The notes under the pieces are model-generated. The model did no database searches. It was given only the letters and a program-made list of their open reading frames with translations, and was not told where the DNA came from. From NCBI RefSeq assembly GCF_030441895.1, contig NZ_JARJAS010000013.1: a stretch of 64,000 bases of DNA. The stretch is one strand, 5' to 3'. Each line of letters starts with the position of its first letter. Position 1 is the stretch's first letter. Positions 1 through 7,976 of the stretch are shown here, piece by piece. A program made the position numbers and the translations under genes. This DNA comes from Enterococcus_D entomosocium. Its GTDB lineage: Bacteria; Bacillota; Bacilli; Lactobacillales; Enterococcaceae.

Positions 1-2
1 AA

Positions 3-515
3 GCCCAAGCGGAAATTGGCGAAAGTACGACGTTGCGTTTATTAGTGACAGATGATGACAATGGTCAAAAAATCGGGGAGTACTTGCAAAGCCAACTGCA
101 AGAAAACTTGCCAGGCTTGTCGATCTCCATCAACAAACAGCCACGTGCCAGCTTGAATCAATCAAGAGCAAATAGTGATTACGAGCTTTCCGTTTCTGGC
201 TGGATCGCTGGAAGTAGTGACATGGATATGTTCTTTATCTTATACAAAAATGGCGCTTCCTTTAACTACGGCGGCTATGTCAACGAAGAATATACGGCAT
301 TGACGGAAGATGCTCGCACCGTTCATGCCAATGACCCCGATCAATATTTTGAAGATTACAAAGCGGCAGAAGAAATTTTGTTGGAACAAGATGCTGCGCA
401 AGTCCCTCTATACCAAAGTGCTTCAAATTATCTGATCAAATCAAATGTAAAAGACATCCAATTCCCAGCCTATGGCGCGCATTTCTTTTTCCGCACCGCC
501 TATGTCAGTGAATAA
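3..515 (+). CDS. Peptide ABC transporter substrate-binding protein, C-terminal part (OppA-like)
   Basis: Open at the left edge; reading frame enters at base 3 and ends at TAA 513-515. The visible 170 residues resemble the C-terminal lobe of SBP_bac_5 oligopeptide-binding proteins: a segment on low-energy peptide trapping (VSGWIAGSSDMDMFF), a glycine/tyrosine stretch (NYGGYVNEEY) and the terminal PLYQSASNYLIKSNVKD region. Such lipoproteins deliver peptides to an Opp/Dpp permease. No permease gene follows; a terminator lies immediately downstream, so this is the last gene of its unit. The family call is firm; the substrate is not determinable. Confidence 0.82.
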   Translation, partial: AQAEIGESTTLRLLVTDDDNGQKIGEYLQSQLQENLPGLSISINKQPRASLNQSRANSDYELSVSGWIAGSSDMDMFFILYKNGASFNYGGYVNEEYTALTEDARTVHANDPDQYFEDYKAAEEILLEQDAAQVPLYQSASNYLIKSNVKDIQFPAYGAHFFFRTAYVSE

Positions 516-537
516 GGAGAAAAATAGCTGAATGAAG

Positions 538-570
538 AGCGCATGTTTATTCGATGAACATGCGCTTTTT
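538..570 (+). terminator. Intrinsic terminator after OppA-like gene
   Basis: Perfect 10-bp stem AGCGCATGTT (538-547) / AACATGCGCT (557-566) followed by a T run. It closes the OppA-like gene. Confidence 0.85.
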
Positions 571-571
571 G

Positions 572-605
572 CAACAAAAAAAGCAGTTCAGAAAGCTGAA
601 CTGCT
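572..605 (-). terminator. Intrinsic terminator of tRNA-Leu
   Basis: Perfect stem AGCAGTTCAG (582-591) / CTGAACTGCT (596-605). On the minus strand it is followed by a T7 run (575-581), directly downstream of the tRNA gene. Confidence 0.8.
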
Positions 606-608
606 AAA

Positions 609-690
609 TGCGGAAGATGGGAGTTGAACCCACACGAGATAAACTCACACGCGCCTGAAGCGTGCGCGTCTGCCATTCCGCCACTTCCGC
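609..690 (-). tRNA. tRNA-Leu (anticodon CAG)
   Basis: The minus strand folds into a class II tRNA. The acceptor stem is GCGGAAG/CUUCCGC with discriminator A. The anticodon stem CACGC/GCGUG has loop UUCAGGC, giving anticodon CAG. There is a long variable arm and a T-arm with GGUUCAAC. The long variable arm and anticodon identify leucine, reading CUG. The 3' CCA is not encoded. It stands alone rather than in a tRNA array. Confidence 0.95.
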
Positions 691-699
691 ATAAGATAA

Positions 700-727
700 A
701 GATAATCCTTTCTAGGAAGAAATGCAA
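700..727 (-). promoter_or_regulatory. Likely promoter of tRNA-Leu
   Basis: On the minus strand, TTGCAT (complement of 722-727) and TTATCT (complement of 700-705) are 16 bp apart. The -10 box lies about 9 bp before the mature tRNA 5' end. Confidence 0.45.
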
Positions 728-737
728 GTCCAATCTC

Positions 738-916
738 ACAAAAAGGAGCCCGCCAGCGGGGACTGGCGGGATAGGAGTAAAAATGAAAAAGTGTTAGGGT
801 TGTTTGTTGGTATGCATTTATAATAGCGTGTAAATGTGAAAAAAAATTGACGAATCAAACAGAATTCTGAGAAGAAATCGCCAAGAAAAAGTGAAACTAG
901 ATAAAACAATCAGAAG
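738..916 (+). repeat. Hairpin/MKKC repeat, copy 1 (179-bp unit)
   Basis: First of three tandem units. Order of parts: A-run and GGAG; hairpin CCCGCCAG (749-756) / CTGGCGGG (763-770); a 40-nt block (774-813) identical in all five copies in this window; then a TATAATAG segment and TGTGAAAA. The 40-nt block contains a Shine-Dalgarno AGGAG (773-777), five bases, and ATG AAA AAG TGT TAG (783-797), a four-codon ORF encoding MKKC. Units 1 and 2 are nearly identical over their full 179 bp. No transposase or known element was recognised. Confidence 0.85.
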
Positions 917-1095
917 ACAAAAAGGAGCCCGCCAGCGGGGACTGACGGGATAGGAGTAAAAATGAAAAAGTGTTAGGGTTGTTTGTTGGTATGCATTTAT
1001 AATAGCGTGAAAATGTGAAAAAAAGTTGACGAATCAAACAGAATTCTGAGAAGAAATCGCCAAGAAAAAGTGAATCCATGTAAAACAGTCAGAAG
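917..1095 (+). repeat. Hairpin/MKKC repeat, copy 2
   Basis: Second tandem unit, period exactly 179 bp relative to copy 1. The hairpin is CCCGCCAG (928-935) / CTGACGGG (942-949), so one pair is lost. The invariant block is 953-992. It differs from copy 1 at only a few positions. Confidence 0.85.
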
Positions 1096-1195
1096 ACAAA
1101 AAGGAGCCCGCCAGCGGGGACTGGCGGGAAGGAGTAAAAATGAAAAAGTGTTAGGGTTGTTTGTTGGTATACAAGTATCATACCGAGAAAATATG
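1096..1195 (+). repeat. Hairpin/MKKC repeat, copy 3 (3' part diverged)
   Basis: Third unit, again offset by 179 bp. The hairpin is 1107-1114 / 1121-1128 and the invariant block 1131-1170. Two bases are missing between hairpin and block. The sequence departs from copies 1-2 after about 1170 and runs into the promoter region of the T-box leader. Confidence 0.8.
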
Positions 1196-1278
1196 AAGAA
1201 TTTTCGAGCGAAATTTAGGAATTGCGTGAATCTTTTGACAAATTATGCCTTCTGTTTGAAATTTTTCTTAAAAGAGAA

Positions 1279-1307
1279 TTGACAAAAGGCACAAGCTTTG
1301 ATAATTT
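1279..1307 (+). promoter_or_regulatory. Promoter of the T-box/SAM hydrolase/ECF operon
   Basis: A perfect -35 box TTGACA (1279-1284), 17-bp spacer and -10-like TAATTT (1302-1307) just upstream of the T-box leader. Confidence 0.65.
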
Positions 1308-1317
1308 AAATGAAACA

Positions 1318-1581
1318 AAATGCAAACGCGATGAAAAAGAAAGTAGAATCAAGGAAGTTGTCTAGCAGAGAGTTCCGGTAGGTGGGAAGGAACGACAACG
1401 AATGATTTGAAAATGACTTTGGAGCGGATTTTCTGACTAATTAGGAAAATACGGTTGCCCCGTTAACAAGCGACAGTCTCCGAGTGTTTTCGGGTACTGA
1501 ATGAGGTGAAGCCTGTGAAGGTTTTGCAGATTAAGGTGGTACCGCAGGTGATGCCCTTAGCTTTGGCTAAGGGCTTTTTTT
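1318..1581 (+). ncRNA. T-box leader, methionine-type specifier
   Basis: The T-box consensus element AAGGTGGTACCGC lies at 1533-1545. It is followed by a perfect terminator stem GCCCTTAGC (1553-1561) / GCTAAGGGC (1566-1574) and T7. In stem I, AAAG pairs with CTTT at the base and AATCA with TGATT above. They enclose an internal loop whose 3' side carries ATG (1413-1415) followed by A, the canonical specifier position, so the leader should read uncharged tRNA-Met. In T-boxes uncharged tRNA stabilises the antiterminator and switches on the downstream genes. The specifier was assigned by hand folding. Confidence 0.88.
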
Positions 1582-1653
1582 GTGTCTGAACGGTCAGCTG
1601 TTTCAAGCGCAGGTTTTGTTAAAAAGGAGAAAGGTTGTTGGGAGGAGAGAAAA

Positions 1654-2502
1654 ATGCACAAATTAGTGGTTCAAACCGATTTTGGTTTGCAAGATGGAGC
1701 GGTTAATGCGATGTACGGGGTAGCTTATCAAGTGGCACCGGAGCTGGTCATTGCTGATTTGACTCATGAGATCGAGCCATACAACATTCATGATGCCAGC
1801 TATCGTCTGCTGCAAAGCGTCACCTATTGGCCGGCAGGAACGGTCTTTGTTTCAGTGGTCGATCCTGGCGTAGGGTCTGATCGACGAAGTGTGGTTGCCA
1901 AGTTGGCGACCGGACAGTTGGTTTTGACACCAGATAATGGCACACTGACTTATTTAGCGACTTATATCGGAATCACTGAACTACGGGTGATCAATGAGGC
2001 AACTGAGCGGTTGGCAGGATCAGCCGAAAGCCATACATTTCATGGTCGGGATGTTTATATGTATAACGCCGCGCGTCTCGCCAGTGGCGCCATCAGCTTT
2101 GATGAGCTAGGAACACCCGAACCTAAAAAAGCGATCCAAGTCTTTGCCATTGAAAAGCCAAGCCAAACAGCAGAAACGATCACTGGCACGATCGATATTC
2201 TTGATATTCGTTTTGGTTCGTTGTGGACGAATATTCCACATACGTTCTTTAAGCAATGGCAGGTACAGTACAATGAGCCGCTGCTCGTCAGTATTTATTA
2301 CCAAGATACGCTGCGTTATCAAGAAGAAGTGCGTTTCGGACGCTCTTTTGCGCAAGTGTCGGAAAATGAACCTATCTTATATGTCAATTCCCTATTGAAT
2401 ATTGGTTTAGGGCTCAACTTGGCTTCATTTGCTGAAACCTATAAAATCGGGACTGGCACGAATTGGAAAATTACCCTCAAAAAAAGGAGAAATGAAAAAT
2501 GA
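1654..2502 (+). CDS. S-adenosylmethionine hydrolase (SAM hydroxide adenosyltransferase, DUF62 family)
   Basis: 282 residues. The start ATG 1654 has SD GGAGGAG six bases upstream. The family hydrolyses S-adenosylmethionine to adenosine and methionine. The N-terminal VVQTDFGLQDG, SVVDPGVGSDRRSV, TPDNGTLT and FHGRDVY motifs are characteristic. D70, R77 and H130 correspond to the Asp-Arg-His triad described for this family. No signal peptide, so cytoplasmic. It is the first gene behind a Met-type T-box and overlaps the ECF S component by 4 bp (ATGA), suggesting that the transported substrate feeds this enzyme. Family assignment is firm; physiological substrate is inferred. Confidence 0.9.
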   Translation: MHKLVVQTDFGLQDGAVNAMYGVAYQVAPELVIADLTHEIEPYNIHDASYRLLQSVTYWPAGTVFVSVVDPGVGSDRRSVVAKLATGQLVLTPDNGTLTYLATYIGITELRVINEATERLAGSAESHTFHGRDVYMYNAARLASGAISFDELGTPEPKKAIQVFAIEKPSQTAETITGTIDILDIRFGSLWTNIPHTFFKQWQVQYNEPLLVSIYYQDTLRYQEEVRFGRSFAQVSENEPILYVNSLLNIGLGLNLASFAETYKIGTGTNWKITLKKRRNEK

Positions 2503-3053
2503 ATCAATCAAAATTTACAGTAAAACACATTGTTGCTATCGGAATCGGTGCTGCCGTCTTTTTCGTCTTAAAACGTTTTGTCACGATTCCGACTGGTTTT
2601 CCAAATACAGATATCGCCACAGCCTATCCTTTCTTGGCATTATTAGGCGTTGTCTACGGTCCAATCGTTGCTGGTTTAGCGGGCTTTATCGGCCATGCCC
2701 TAGGAGATTTGACGACTTATGGTCCGTGGTGGTCTTGGATCGCCGCCTCTGGGATCTTAGGGGTGTTCTTCGGACTTTTGACTCGTTGGATTCCAATCCA
2801 GCAAGGAACCTTTGGCGCTAAAGAAATTCGGACCTTCTTGATTGGTGAATCGATCGCAAATTTGGTCGTCTGGGTGATCATTGCCCCAATCGGTGATATT
2901 TTGATCTATGGCGAACCAGCGAACAAAGTCTTTGCGCAAGGAGTCATTGCGGGATTGACCAACGCAGTCGTAACTGGGATAATCGGAGTGATCCTGCTAA
3001 AAGCCTATGCCCAAACCAAAACCAAAAAAGGCAGCTTGAGCAAGGAATCCTAA
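2499..3053 (+). CDS. ECF transporter S component, UPF0397 family
   Basis: 184 residues with about five to six hydrophobic segments. The N-terminus (KHIVAIGIGAAVFFVLKRF), the GHALGD motif and the PWWSWIAASGILG segment are typical of UPF0397 S components, the membrane substrate-binding subunit of energy-coupling factor importers. Databases often label this family riboflavin-specific, but the Met T-box and the preceding SAM hydrolase argue for methionine, SAM or a related sulfonium compound here. A dedicated ATPase and T component follow in the same operon, so this is a group I ECF system. Substrate is inference. Confidence 0.82.
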   Translation: MNQSKFTVKHIVAIGIGAAVFFVLKRFVTIPTGFPNTDIATAYPFLALLGVVYGPIVAGLAGFIGHALGDLTTYGPWWSWIAASGILGVFFGLLTRWIPIQQGTFGAKEIRTFLIGESIANLVVWVIIAPIGDILIYGEPANKVFAQGVIAGLTNAVVTGIIGVILLKAYAQTKTKKGSLSKES

Positions 3054-3079
3054 ACAAAGAAATGTGTGAAGGCTAAAAA

Positions 3080-4789
3080 ATGAAACAAAAAATCATTCAA
3101 TTTACGAATTTTTCTTTCCAATATGATGCACAAGCGGAACCGACCTTGAAAAACATCGATCTAACGATCTTTGAAGGAGAAAAAGTCCTGATCGTCGGTG
3201 CTAGCGGTTCTGGCAAAAGTACATTAGGAAAATGTTTGAACGGTTTGATCCCGCAAAATGACGAAGGTAGTAGTACCGGAGCATTGACGATCGGTACCAA
3301 TGCCTTTGGGCAAGCTTCCATCTATGAGCTGTCTTTGACCGTTGGCACGGTGCTGCAAGACACCGATAGCCAATTTGTAGGTTTGACCGTATCAGAAGAT
3401 ATCGTGTTTTCCTTGGAAAACGATCAGCGTAGTCAAGCTGTAATGCAGGAGGCGCTGCGCGTTTGGGCAGAAAAGACCGACTTAATGGATCATTTGGCAA
3501 AAAAACCGCAGGAATTATCGGGTGGCCAAAAGCAGCGTGTTTCAATGGCAGGTGTTTTGATCGACGAAACACCGATTCTACTATTTGATGAGCCCCTAGC
3601 CAACTTAGATCCGCAAACAGGTGTGGAAGCCATCAAAATGATCGACCAGCTGTATCAAGAGAAGCGTTTTACCACCATCATCATCGAACATCGCTTAGAA
3701 GAAGTGTTAGCCGCCGCTGTCGATCGCATCATCGTGATGGAAGAAGGCCGCATCATTGCCGACAGTACACCGAATGAACTATTAAAAACGGACATGCTGC
3801 AGCAAGTCGGCATTCGTGAACCACTGTATTTAGCCGCCTTAAAAAAAGCGGGGGTTCCTGTGACCGATGCTGCTGATTTGGTCGCGGTAGAAGCATTTGC
3901 ATCACATGAGATTGCCGAAAAACTGACTAGGTTTCAAAAGGAATATCCGAAATCGGCACTTCCTAGCCAACAGCCGCCGTTGTTGGAAGCGAAGAATTTA
4001 TCGTTTTCTTACCAAGTGAGCAAACCAATCTTGCAGGCACTGGATTTTACCATCCATCAAGGAGAAATGATTAGTTTGGTTGGGCATAATGGCGCAGGAA
4101 AATCGACCTTGTCCCATTTGATTACCGGCTTTTTGACACCGACTTCTGGCAAGTTGCTTTGGCAAGGAACAGACATGGGCAATGATTCCATCAAAGAACG
4201 AGCGCAAAAAATCGGGTATGTTTTGCAAAACAGCAATCAAATGCTGTCAAAAAACTTCCTGTTTGACGAAGTTGCCTTAGGCTTGCGCAACCGAAATGTC
4301 CCAGAGGCTGAAATCACAGAAAAAGTTCATCAGACCTTGAAAATTTGTGGTCTTTATCCGTTTCGCTCATGGCCATTGTCGGCACTAAGTCATGGGCAAA
4401 AACGCCGAGCCGCCATTGCAGCGATCCTCGTCTTAGATCCTGAACTCATTTTATTGGATGAGCCGACAGCGGGACAAGACTATCGCCATTACACCGAAAT
4501 GATGCAATTTTTACAGGAGTTGAACCAGCGGGGATTAACGATTGTTATGATCACCCACGATATGCACCTGATGTTGGAGTATACACAGCGGACGATCGTT
4601 TTGACGCAAGGAACGATTTTGCTGGACGCACCGCCAGAAGTTGTTTTAGCAGACAAACAAGTGGTGAGTGCCGCGAACCTTAAAGAAACCAGCTTGTATA
4701 CACTGGCGACCCTTAACCAGTTGACAGATCCCGCCGCTTTTACAGCCGCCTTCATTGCCAGCGAGAAGGAGGGACACGATGGAGAGTAA
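3080..4789 (+). CDS. ECF transporter double ATPase (two ABC domains)
   Basis: 569 residues with two fused ABC ATPase domains. Domain 1 has Walker A GASGSGKST (40-48), signature LSGGQ and Walker B ILLFDEP. Domain 2 has GHNGAGKST (about 336-344), a degenerate signature LSHGQ and LILLDEPT. Fused EcfA-EcfA' proteins of this YkoD-like type power ECF vitamin/amino-acid importers. It lies 26 bp after the S component and overlaps the T-component gene. Confidence 0.92.
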   Translation: MKQKIIQFTNFSFQYDAQAEPTLKNIDLTIFEGEKVLIVGASGSGKSTLGKCLNGLIPQNDEGSSTGALTIGTNAFGQASIYELSLTVGTVLQDTDSQFVGLTVSEDIVFSLENDQRSQAVMQEALRVWAEKTDLMDHLAKKPQELSGGQKQRVSMAGVLIDETPILLFDEPLANLDPQTGVEAIKMIDQLYQEKRFTTIIIEHRLEEVLAAAVDRIIVMEEGRIIADSTPNELLKTDMLQQVGIREPLYLAALKKAGVPVTDAADLVAVEAFASHEIAEKLTRFQKEYPKSALPSQQPPLLEAKNLSFSYQVSKPILQALDFTIHQGEMISLVGHNGAGKSTLSHLITGFLTPTSGKLLWQGTDMGNDSIKERAQKIGYVLQNSNQMLSKNFLFDEVALGLRNRNVPEAEITEKVHQTLKICGLYPFRSWPLSALSHGQKRRAAIAAILVLDPELILLDEPTAGQDYRHYTEMMQFLQELNQRGLTIVMITHDMHLMLEYTQRTIVLTQGTILLDAPPEVVLADKQVVSAANLKETSLYTLATLNQLTDPAAFTAAFIASEKEGHDGE

Positions 4790-5609
4790 TCTAATCGGCT
4801 ATCTTGACCGCAAAACGTGGATCCACCAATTAAGCGGTGCCGCAAAACTGATTTGTTTTTTGCTGCTATCCGTTATCGGGATGATCTCTTATGATACGCG
4901 TTTTCTTATTGGACTGGCATTGTTTTCGGTCTTTCTATTTGCCAGTGCTGGAATTCGCTACCGAGATATCGCTTTTGTATTAAAATTTATCATCTTCTTT
5001 TCGATTTTGAATTTGGTGGCGGTCTATCTTTTCGCTCCAGAATACGGGGTGGAGATCTACGGGACGCGCCACGTGATTTTCGAAGGGATCGGTCGGTATA
5101 CATTGACCCAAGAGCAAGTGTTTTATGAGTTGAATCTGTTGATCAAATATTTTGTCACGATTCCGCCAGGGTTGATTTTCCTGTTTACCACTAATCCAAG
5201 CGAGTTGGCGTCCAGTATCAACCGCATCGGGATCTCCTACAAGATCGCCTATGCAGTCGCACTGGCTTTGCGTTACATCCCTGATATTCAAGAGGATTTT
5301 CGAACCATTGCCAAAGCGCAGCAAGCACGGGGCGTGGAGCTTTCTAAAAAAGCACCTTTGCGCAAACGAGTGGCAGGCAATGTCGCGATCGCGATTCCTT
5401 TGATTTTTTCCAGCTTGGAACGGATCGACCATATTTCTGCTGCCATGGAGCTAAGAAGGTTTGGCAAGCATAAGCAGCGTACCTGGCTGAAAGCTAAGCC
5501 GATCCAAGGCAAAGATCTCTTGGCGATTGCTGTCGTTTGCTTGATCGTGGCGCTTGGATTGTTCTTGATGGTCCTTAATGGCGGACGCTTTTACAATCCG
5601 TTTCGTTAA
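4779..5609 (+). CDS. ECF transporter T component (EcfT/CbiQ family)
   Basis: 276 residues. Start ATG 4779 has SD AAGGAGGG and overlaps the end of the ATPase gene. Hydrophobic N-terminal segments are followed by the coupling helices typical of EcfT: an ALRYIPDIQEDFRTIAKAQQ region with an Ala-Arg-Gly (ARG) motif that contacts the ATPases. It couples ATP hydrolysis to the S component. It is the last gene of the T-box operon; structured terminators follow. Confidence 0.9.
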   Translation: MESNLIGYLDRKTWIHQLSGAAKLICFLLLSVIGMISYDTRFLIGLALFSVFLFASAGIRYRDIAFVLKFIIFFSILNLVAVYLFAPEYGVEIYGTRHVIFEGIGRYTLTQEQVFYELNLLIKYFVTIPPGLIFLFTTNPSELASSINRIGISYKIAYAVALALRYIPDIQEDFRTIAKAQQARGVELSKKAPLRKRVAGNVAIAIPLIFSSLERIDHISAAMELRRFGKHKQRTWLKAKPIQGKDLLAIAVVCLIVALGLFLMVLNGGRFYNPFR

Positions 5610-5662
5610 CAAATCAACACATGAAAACTTAAAAAAACGGACTCATTGTCAATAATGAAAGT

Positions 5663-5697
5663 GGGACGGATGAATCAACTCTGATTCATCCGGTCCC
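5663..5697 (+). terminator. Long hairpin after the ECF operon
   Basis: GGGAC-GGATGAATCA (5663-5677) pairs with TGATTCATCC-G-GTCCC with one bulged base. There is no T run, so it may stabilise the mRNA 3' end rather than terminate transcription itself. Confidence 0.5.
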
Positions 5698-5715
5698 ATA
5701 AATGATCGAGACAAA

Positions 5716-5795
5716 AAACGCAGGACAGTCAGTCAATTGACTTTAGCGAGTGCTACATTTGCTAAAGCCAGTTGCTGCTAGGTCTGCGTTTTTTT
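5716..5795 (+). terminator. Large branched terminator
   Basis: Outer stem AAACGCAG (5716-5723) / CTGCGTTT (5784-5791) with T7. It encloses an inner stem CTTTAGC / GCTAAAG. The inner sequence CATTTGCTAAAG recurs, in inverse orientation, in the terminator at 30889-30966. Confidence 0.7.
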
Positions 5796-5804
5796 GCCGA
5801 TAAA

Positions 5805-5915
5805 AAAAAGGAGCCCGCCAGCGGGGACTGGCGGGATAGGAGTAAAAATGAAAAAGTGTTAGGGTTGTTTGTTGGTATGTATTGATAATAGCGGGAAAAT
5901 GTGAAAAATATCGGA
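5805..5915 (+). repeat. Hairpin/MKKC repeat, copy 4
   Basis: Hairpin 5814-5821 / 5828-5835 and the 40-nt invariant block 5839-5878 including the SD and the MKKC mini-ORF. Similarity continues through GATAATAG and AAATGTGAAAAA and then ends, defining a core of about 110 bp. It lies between two genes on the plus strand. Confidence 0.85.
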
Positions 5916-5992
5916 AGAGAAAGTAATAGAAGTGTGTCAATCTTTTGATGATTTTCGTAAAACATTCCAGCGGAACCCTTTTAGATCTTTGA

Positions 5993-6021
5993 TTGACGGA
6001 AACACGAAATAAGGCTACACT
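5993..6021 (+). promoter_or_regulatory. Promoter of the ABC exporter pair
   Basis: TTGACG (5993-5998), 17-bp spacer, TACACT (6016-6021), 34 bp before the start codon of the ATPase gene. Confidence 0.65.
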
Positions 6022-6054
6022 GATGGCATCAAAGCAGTACAAGGAGGGGACAGG

Positions 6055-6939
6055 ATGGATGCCATTACGATCAACGGATTAAGCAAACAATACAACAAGA
6101 AGTACGCCATCGAGAATGTATCATTGCAAGTGGCAGAAGGAGAGATTTTTGGCTTTATCGGACCAAATGGTGCGGGAAAATCAACGACCATCAAAGTATT
6201 GTTGAATTTTATTAAACCGGATGCAGGGCATGCGGCGATTTTTGGACGAGATTGCCAACAAGCAGCCAAAGAAATCAAAACGTTTACTGGATATGTTTCC
6301 AGTGATGTACGGTTTTATTCAAAAATGACGACAGCAGAATTGCTGGCATTTACGGCAGATTTTCATCAAGTCAAGCAGCCAAAAAAAGAGATTCAGAATT
6401 TGATGGAGCTTTTTCAAATTGATCCAAACAAATCGATCGCAGAACTTTCTTTGGGCAACAAGAAAAAAGTCGGGCTTGCGAGCGCCTTGATTGCACAACC
6501 GAGAATGTTGATTTTAGATGAACCGACCAATGGCTTAGATCCCTTGATTCAAAAACGGCTGTTTGAAGAGCTCCTTAGAAGAAACAAACAGGGGATGACG
6601 ATTTTTCTATCTAGCCATGATTTGCATGAAATTCAGACCTATGCCCATCGGACCGCCTTTATTCGTGAAGGACAGATCATCACCGTGAAAGAACTGAGTG
6701 AGGAAGAAAATTTCGGCAAAGTTGTAACGCTCACGAATGAGGGGAGCCTCTCATTAGCCGGCTTGGAAAACGTGCAAGTTCTTGCTCAGGAATCACACAC
6801 CTTGCGTTTTTTCTATCAAGGGGACATGAATCAGCTGGCACATTTTTTAACCAATCCTGCCATTAAAGAGTTCACGATCGAACACCCAACCCTTGAACAG
6901 CAATTTATGCTGCTCTATGAAGGAGGTTCTCAAAAATGA
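6055..6939 (+). CDS. ABC transporter ATP-binding protein (ABC-2 type exporter)
   Basis: 294 residues. Walker A GPNGAGKST, a conservative variant signature LSLGNKKK, Walker B MLILDEPTNGLDP and switch His in SSHDLHE. The LSLGN signature is typical of ATPases in ABC-2 drug/lantibiotic-type exporters. SD AAGGAGGGG precedes ATG 6055. It overlaps the permease gene by 4 bp. Cargo cannot be told from sequence. Confidence 0.9.
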   Translation: MDAITINGLSKQYNKKYAIENVSLQVAEGEIFGFIGPNGAGKSTTIKVLLNFIKPDAGHAAIFGRDCQQAAKEIKTFTGYVSSDVRFYSKMTTAELLAFTADFHQVKQPKKEIQNLMELFQIDPNKSIAELSLGNKKKVGLASALIAQPRMLILDEPTNGLDPLIQKRLFEELLRRNKQGMTIFLSSHDLHEIQTYAHRTAFIREGQIITVKELSEEENFGKVVTLTNEGSLSLAGLENVQVLAQESHTLRFFYQGDMNQLAHFLTNPAIKEFTIEHPTLEQQFMLLYEGGSQK

Positions 6940-7751
6940 CTTTAATGAAAATCGACCTTAAAAATACCTTCAAAGGCTGGCTGGTCTGGACGATCCTTTT
7001 TGCAGCAATCATTTTTGCATTTACGGCTATCTATCCTCAAATGATCACGCCAGAAATGAAAACGTCCTTAGACCAGATGTTGGGCTCTTTCAGCCCAGAA
7101 TTACTAAGCATCTTTAACATCCAACTGACAGGACCCTCAAGCTTGGTTTCACCGACAGGCTTTTTCGGGTACTACTTTCAATACTTATTTATCGCCGCGT
7201 GTATTTATGGGATGCTTTTAGGCTTGAACAGTCTGATCACTGAAGAATCAGAAGGAACGATCGAGTATTTATATGCTCAGCCTATTAGCCGCAGAGAAAT
7301 CGTTGGGTGGAAGTTCCTCGCCCGATTGTTGCTGCTGACTGGCTTTTGGCTGATTGCCTATGGCAGTAGTCTGGCCTCGTTTGCTCTATTCAAACTACCA
7401 GGAGACGACCTGTCCTCTTTTATAGAAGAAATCAGCAAAATCTTCGTTGCCGAGTATGGTGTCTTAGTCTTCTTCCTCTGTCTAGGTTTCTTTTTATCCA
7501 CGATCTTGCGTTCCAGCAAACAAACCGCAAGTGTCGGCTTAGGCTGCGTGTTCGGGCTGTATTTGCTCGGCATCGTGGGGGAACTCTACGATAAATTGGA
7601 ATGGCTGGCAGGACTTTCGCCTGTGCGGATGGCATTACCCGTCCAACTCATGGATAACGGCGCCACATCAGTCCTATGGGTACTGCTGATCGGTGTATTG
7701 TGTTTCTTTGGCACCTTTTACCGTTACGAGCGCAAAGACTTGCAGGTCTGA
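6936..7751 (+). CDS. ABC-2 family transporter permease
   Basis: 271 residues with about six hydrophobic segments: an N-terminal helix after LKNTFKGW, then the ESEGTIEYLYAQPISR cytoplasmic loop typical of ABC-2 permeases, then further helices. It starts inside the ATPase gene (ATGA overlap), so the two are translationally coupled and form one exporter. Hairpin/MKKC repeat copy 5 begins 17 bp downstream. Confidence 0.85.
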   Translation: MTLMKIDLKNTFKGWLVWTILFAAIIFAFTAIYPQMITPEMKTSLDQMLGSFSPELLSIFNIQLTGPSSLVSPTGFFGYYFQYLFIAACIYGMLLGLNSLITEESEGTIEYLYAQPISRREIVGWKFLARLLLLTGFWLIAYGSSLASFALFKLPGDDLSSFIEEISKIFVAEYGVLVFFLCLGFFLSTILRSSKQTASVGLGCVFGLYLLGIVGELYDKLEWLAGLSPVRMALPVQLMDNGATSVLWVLLIGVLCFFGTFYRYERKDLQV

Positions 7752-7768
7752 GCACAACAATCAAAAGA

Positions 7769-7885
7769 CAAAAAAGAGCCTGTCAGCGGGGACTGACAGG
7801 CAAAGGAGTAAAAATGAAAAAGTGTTAGGGTTGTTTGTTGGTATGCTTATATAATAGTCTCGAAATGTGAAAAAAGTATGACGAA
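7769..7885 (+). repeat. Hairpin/MKKC repeat, copy 5 (covarying hairpin)
   Basis: The hairpin here is CCTGTCAG (7779-7786) / CTGACAGG (7793-7800). Relative to copies 1 and 4 both arms have changed at the same two pairs, so pairing is kept. The loop is unchanged. The invariant block with SD and MKKC mini-ORF is 7805-7844, followed by TATAATAG and AAATGTGAAAAA. Confidence 0.87.
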
Positions 7886-7976
7886 GCAGGCACGTTTTTG
7901 CGAAAAAATCATTGCGGAAGTTAAGAAAGCGTAAAGCATCCCTTCACCAAAAGGCTTGAAGGGACAACAAGAACCT

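Noticed and set aside
897..1079. Minus-strand ORFs across the repeats (also near 5762-6042)
   Set aside because: They arise from reading the hairpin repeat in antisense; no SD, and the similar peptides simply reflect the DNA repeat.
2499..3053. Riboflavin ECF transporter as suggested by the family's usual label
   Set aside because: No FMN riboswitch; the leader is a Met-type T-box and the coupled enzyme is a SAM hydrolase.
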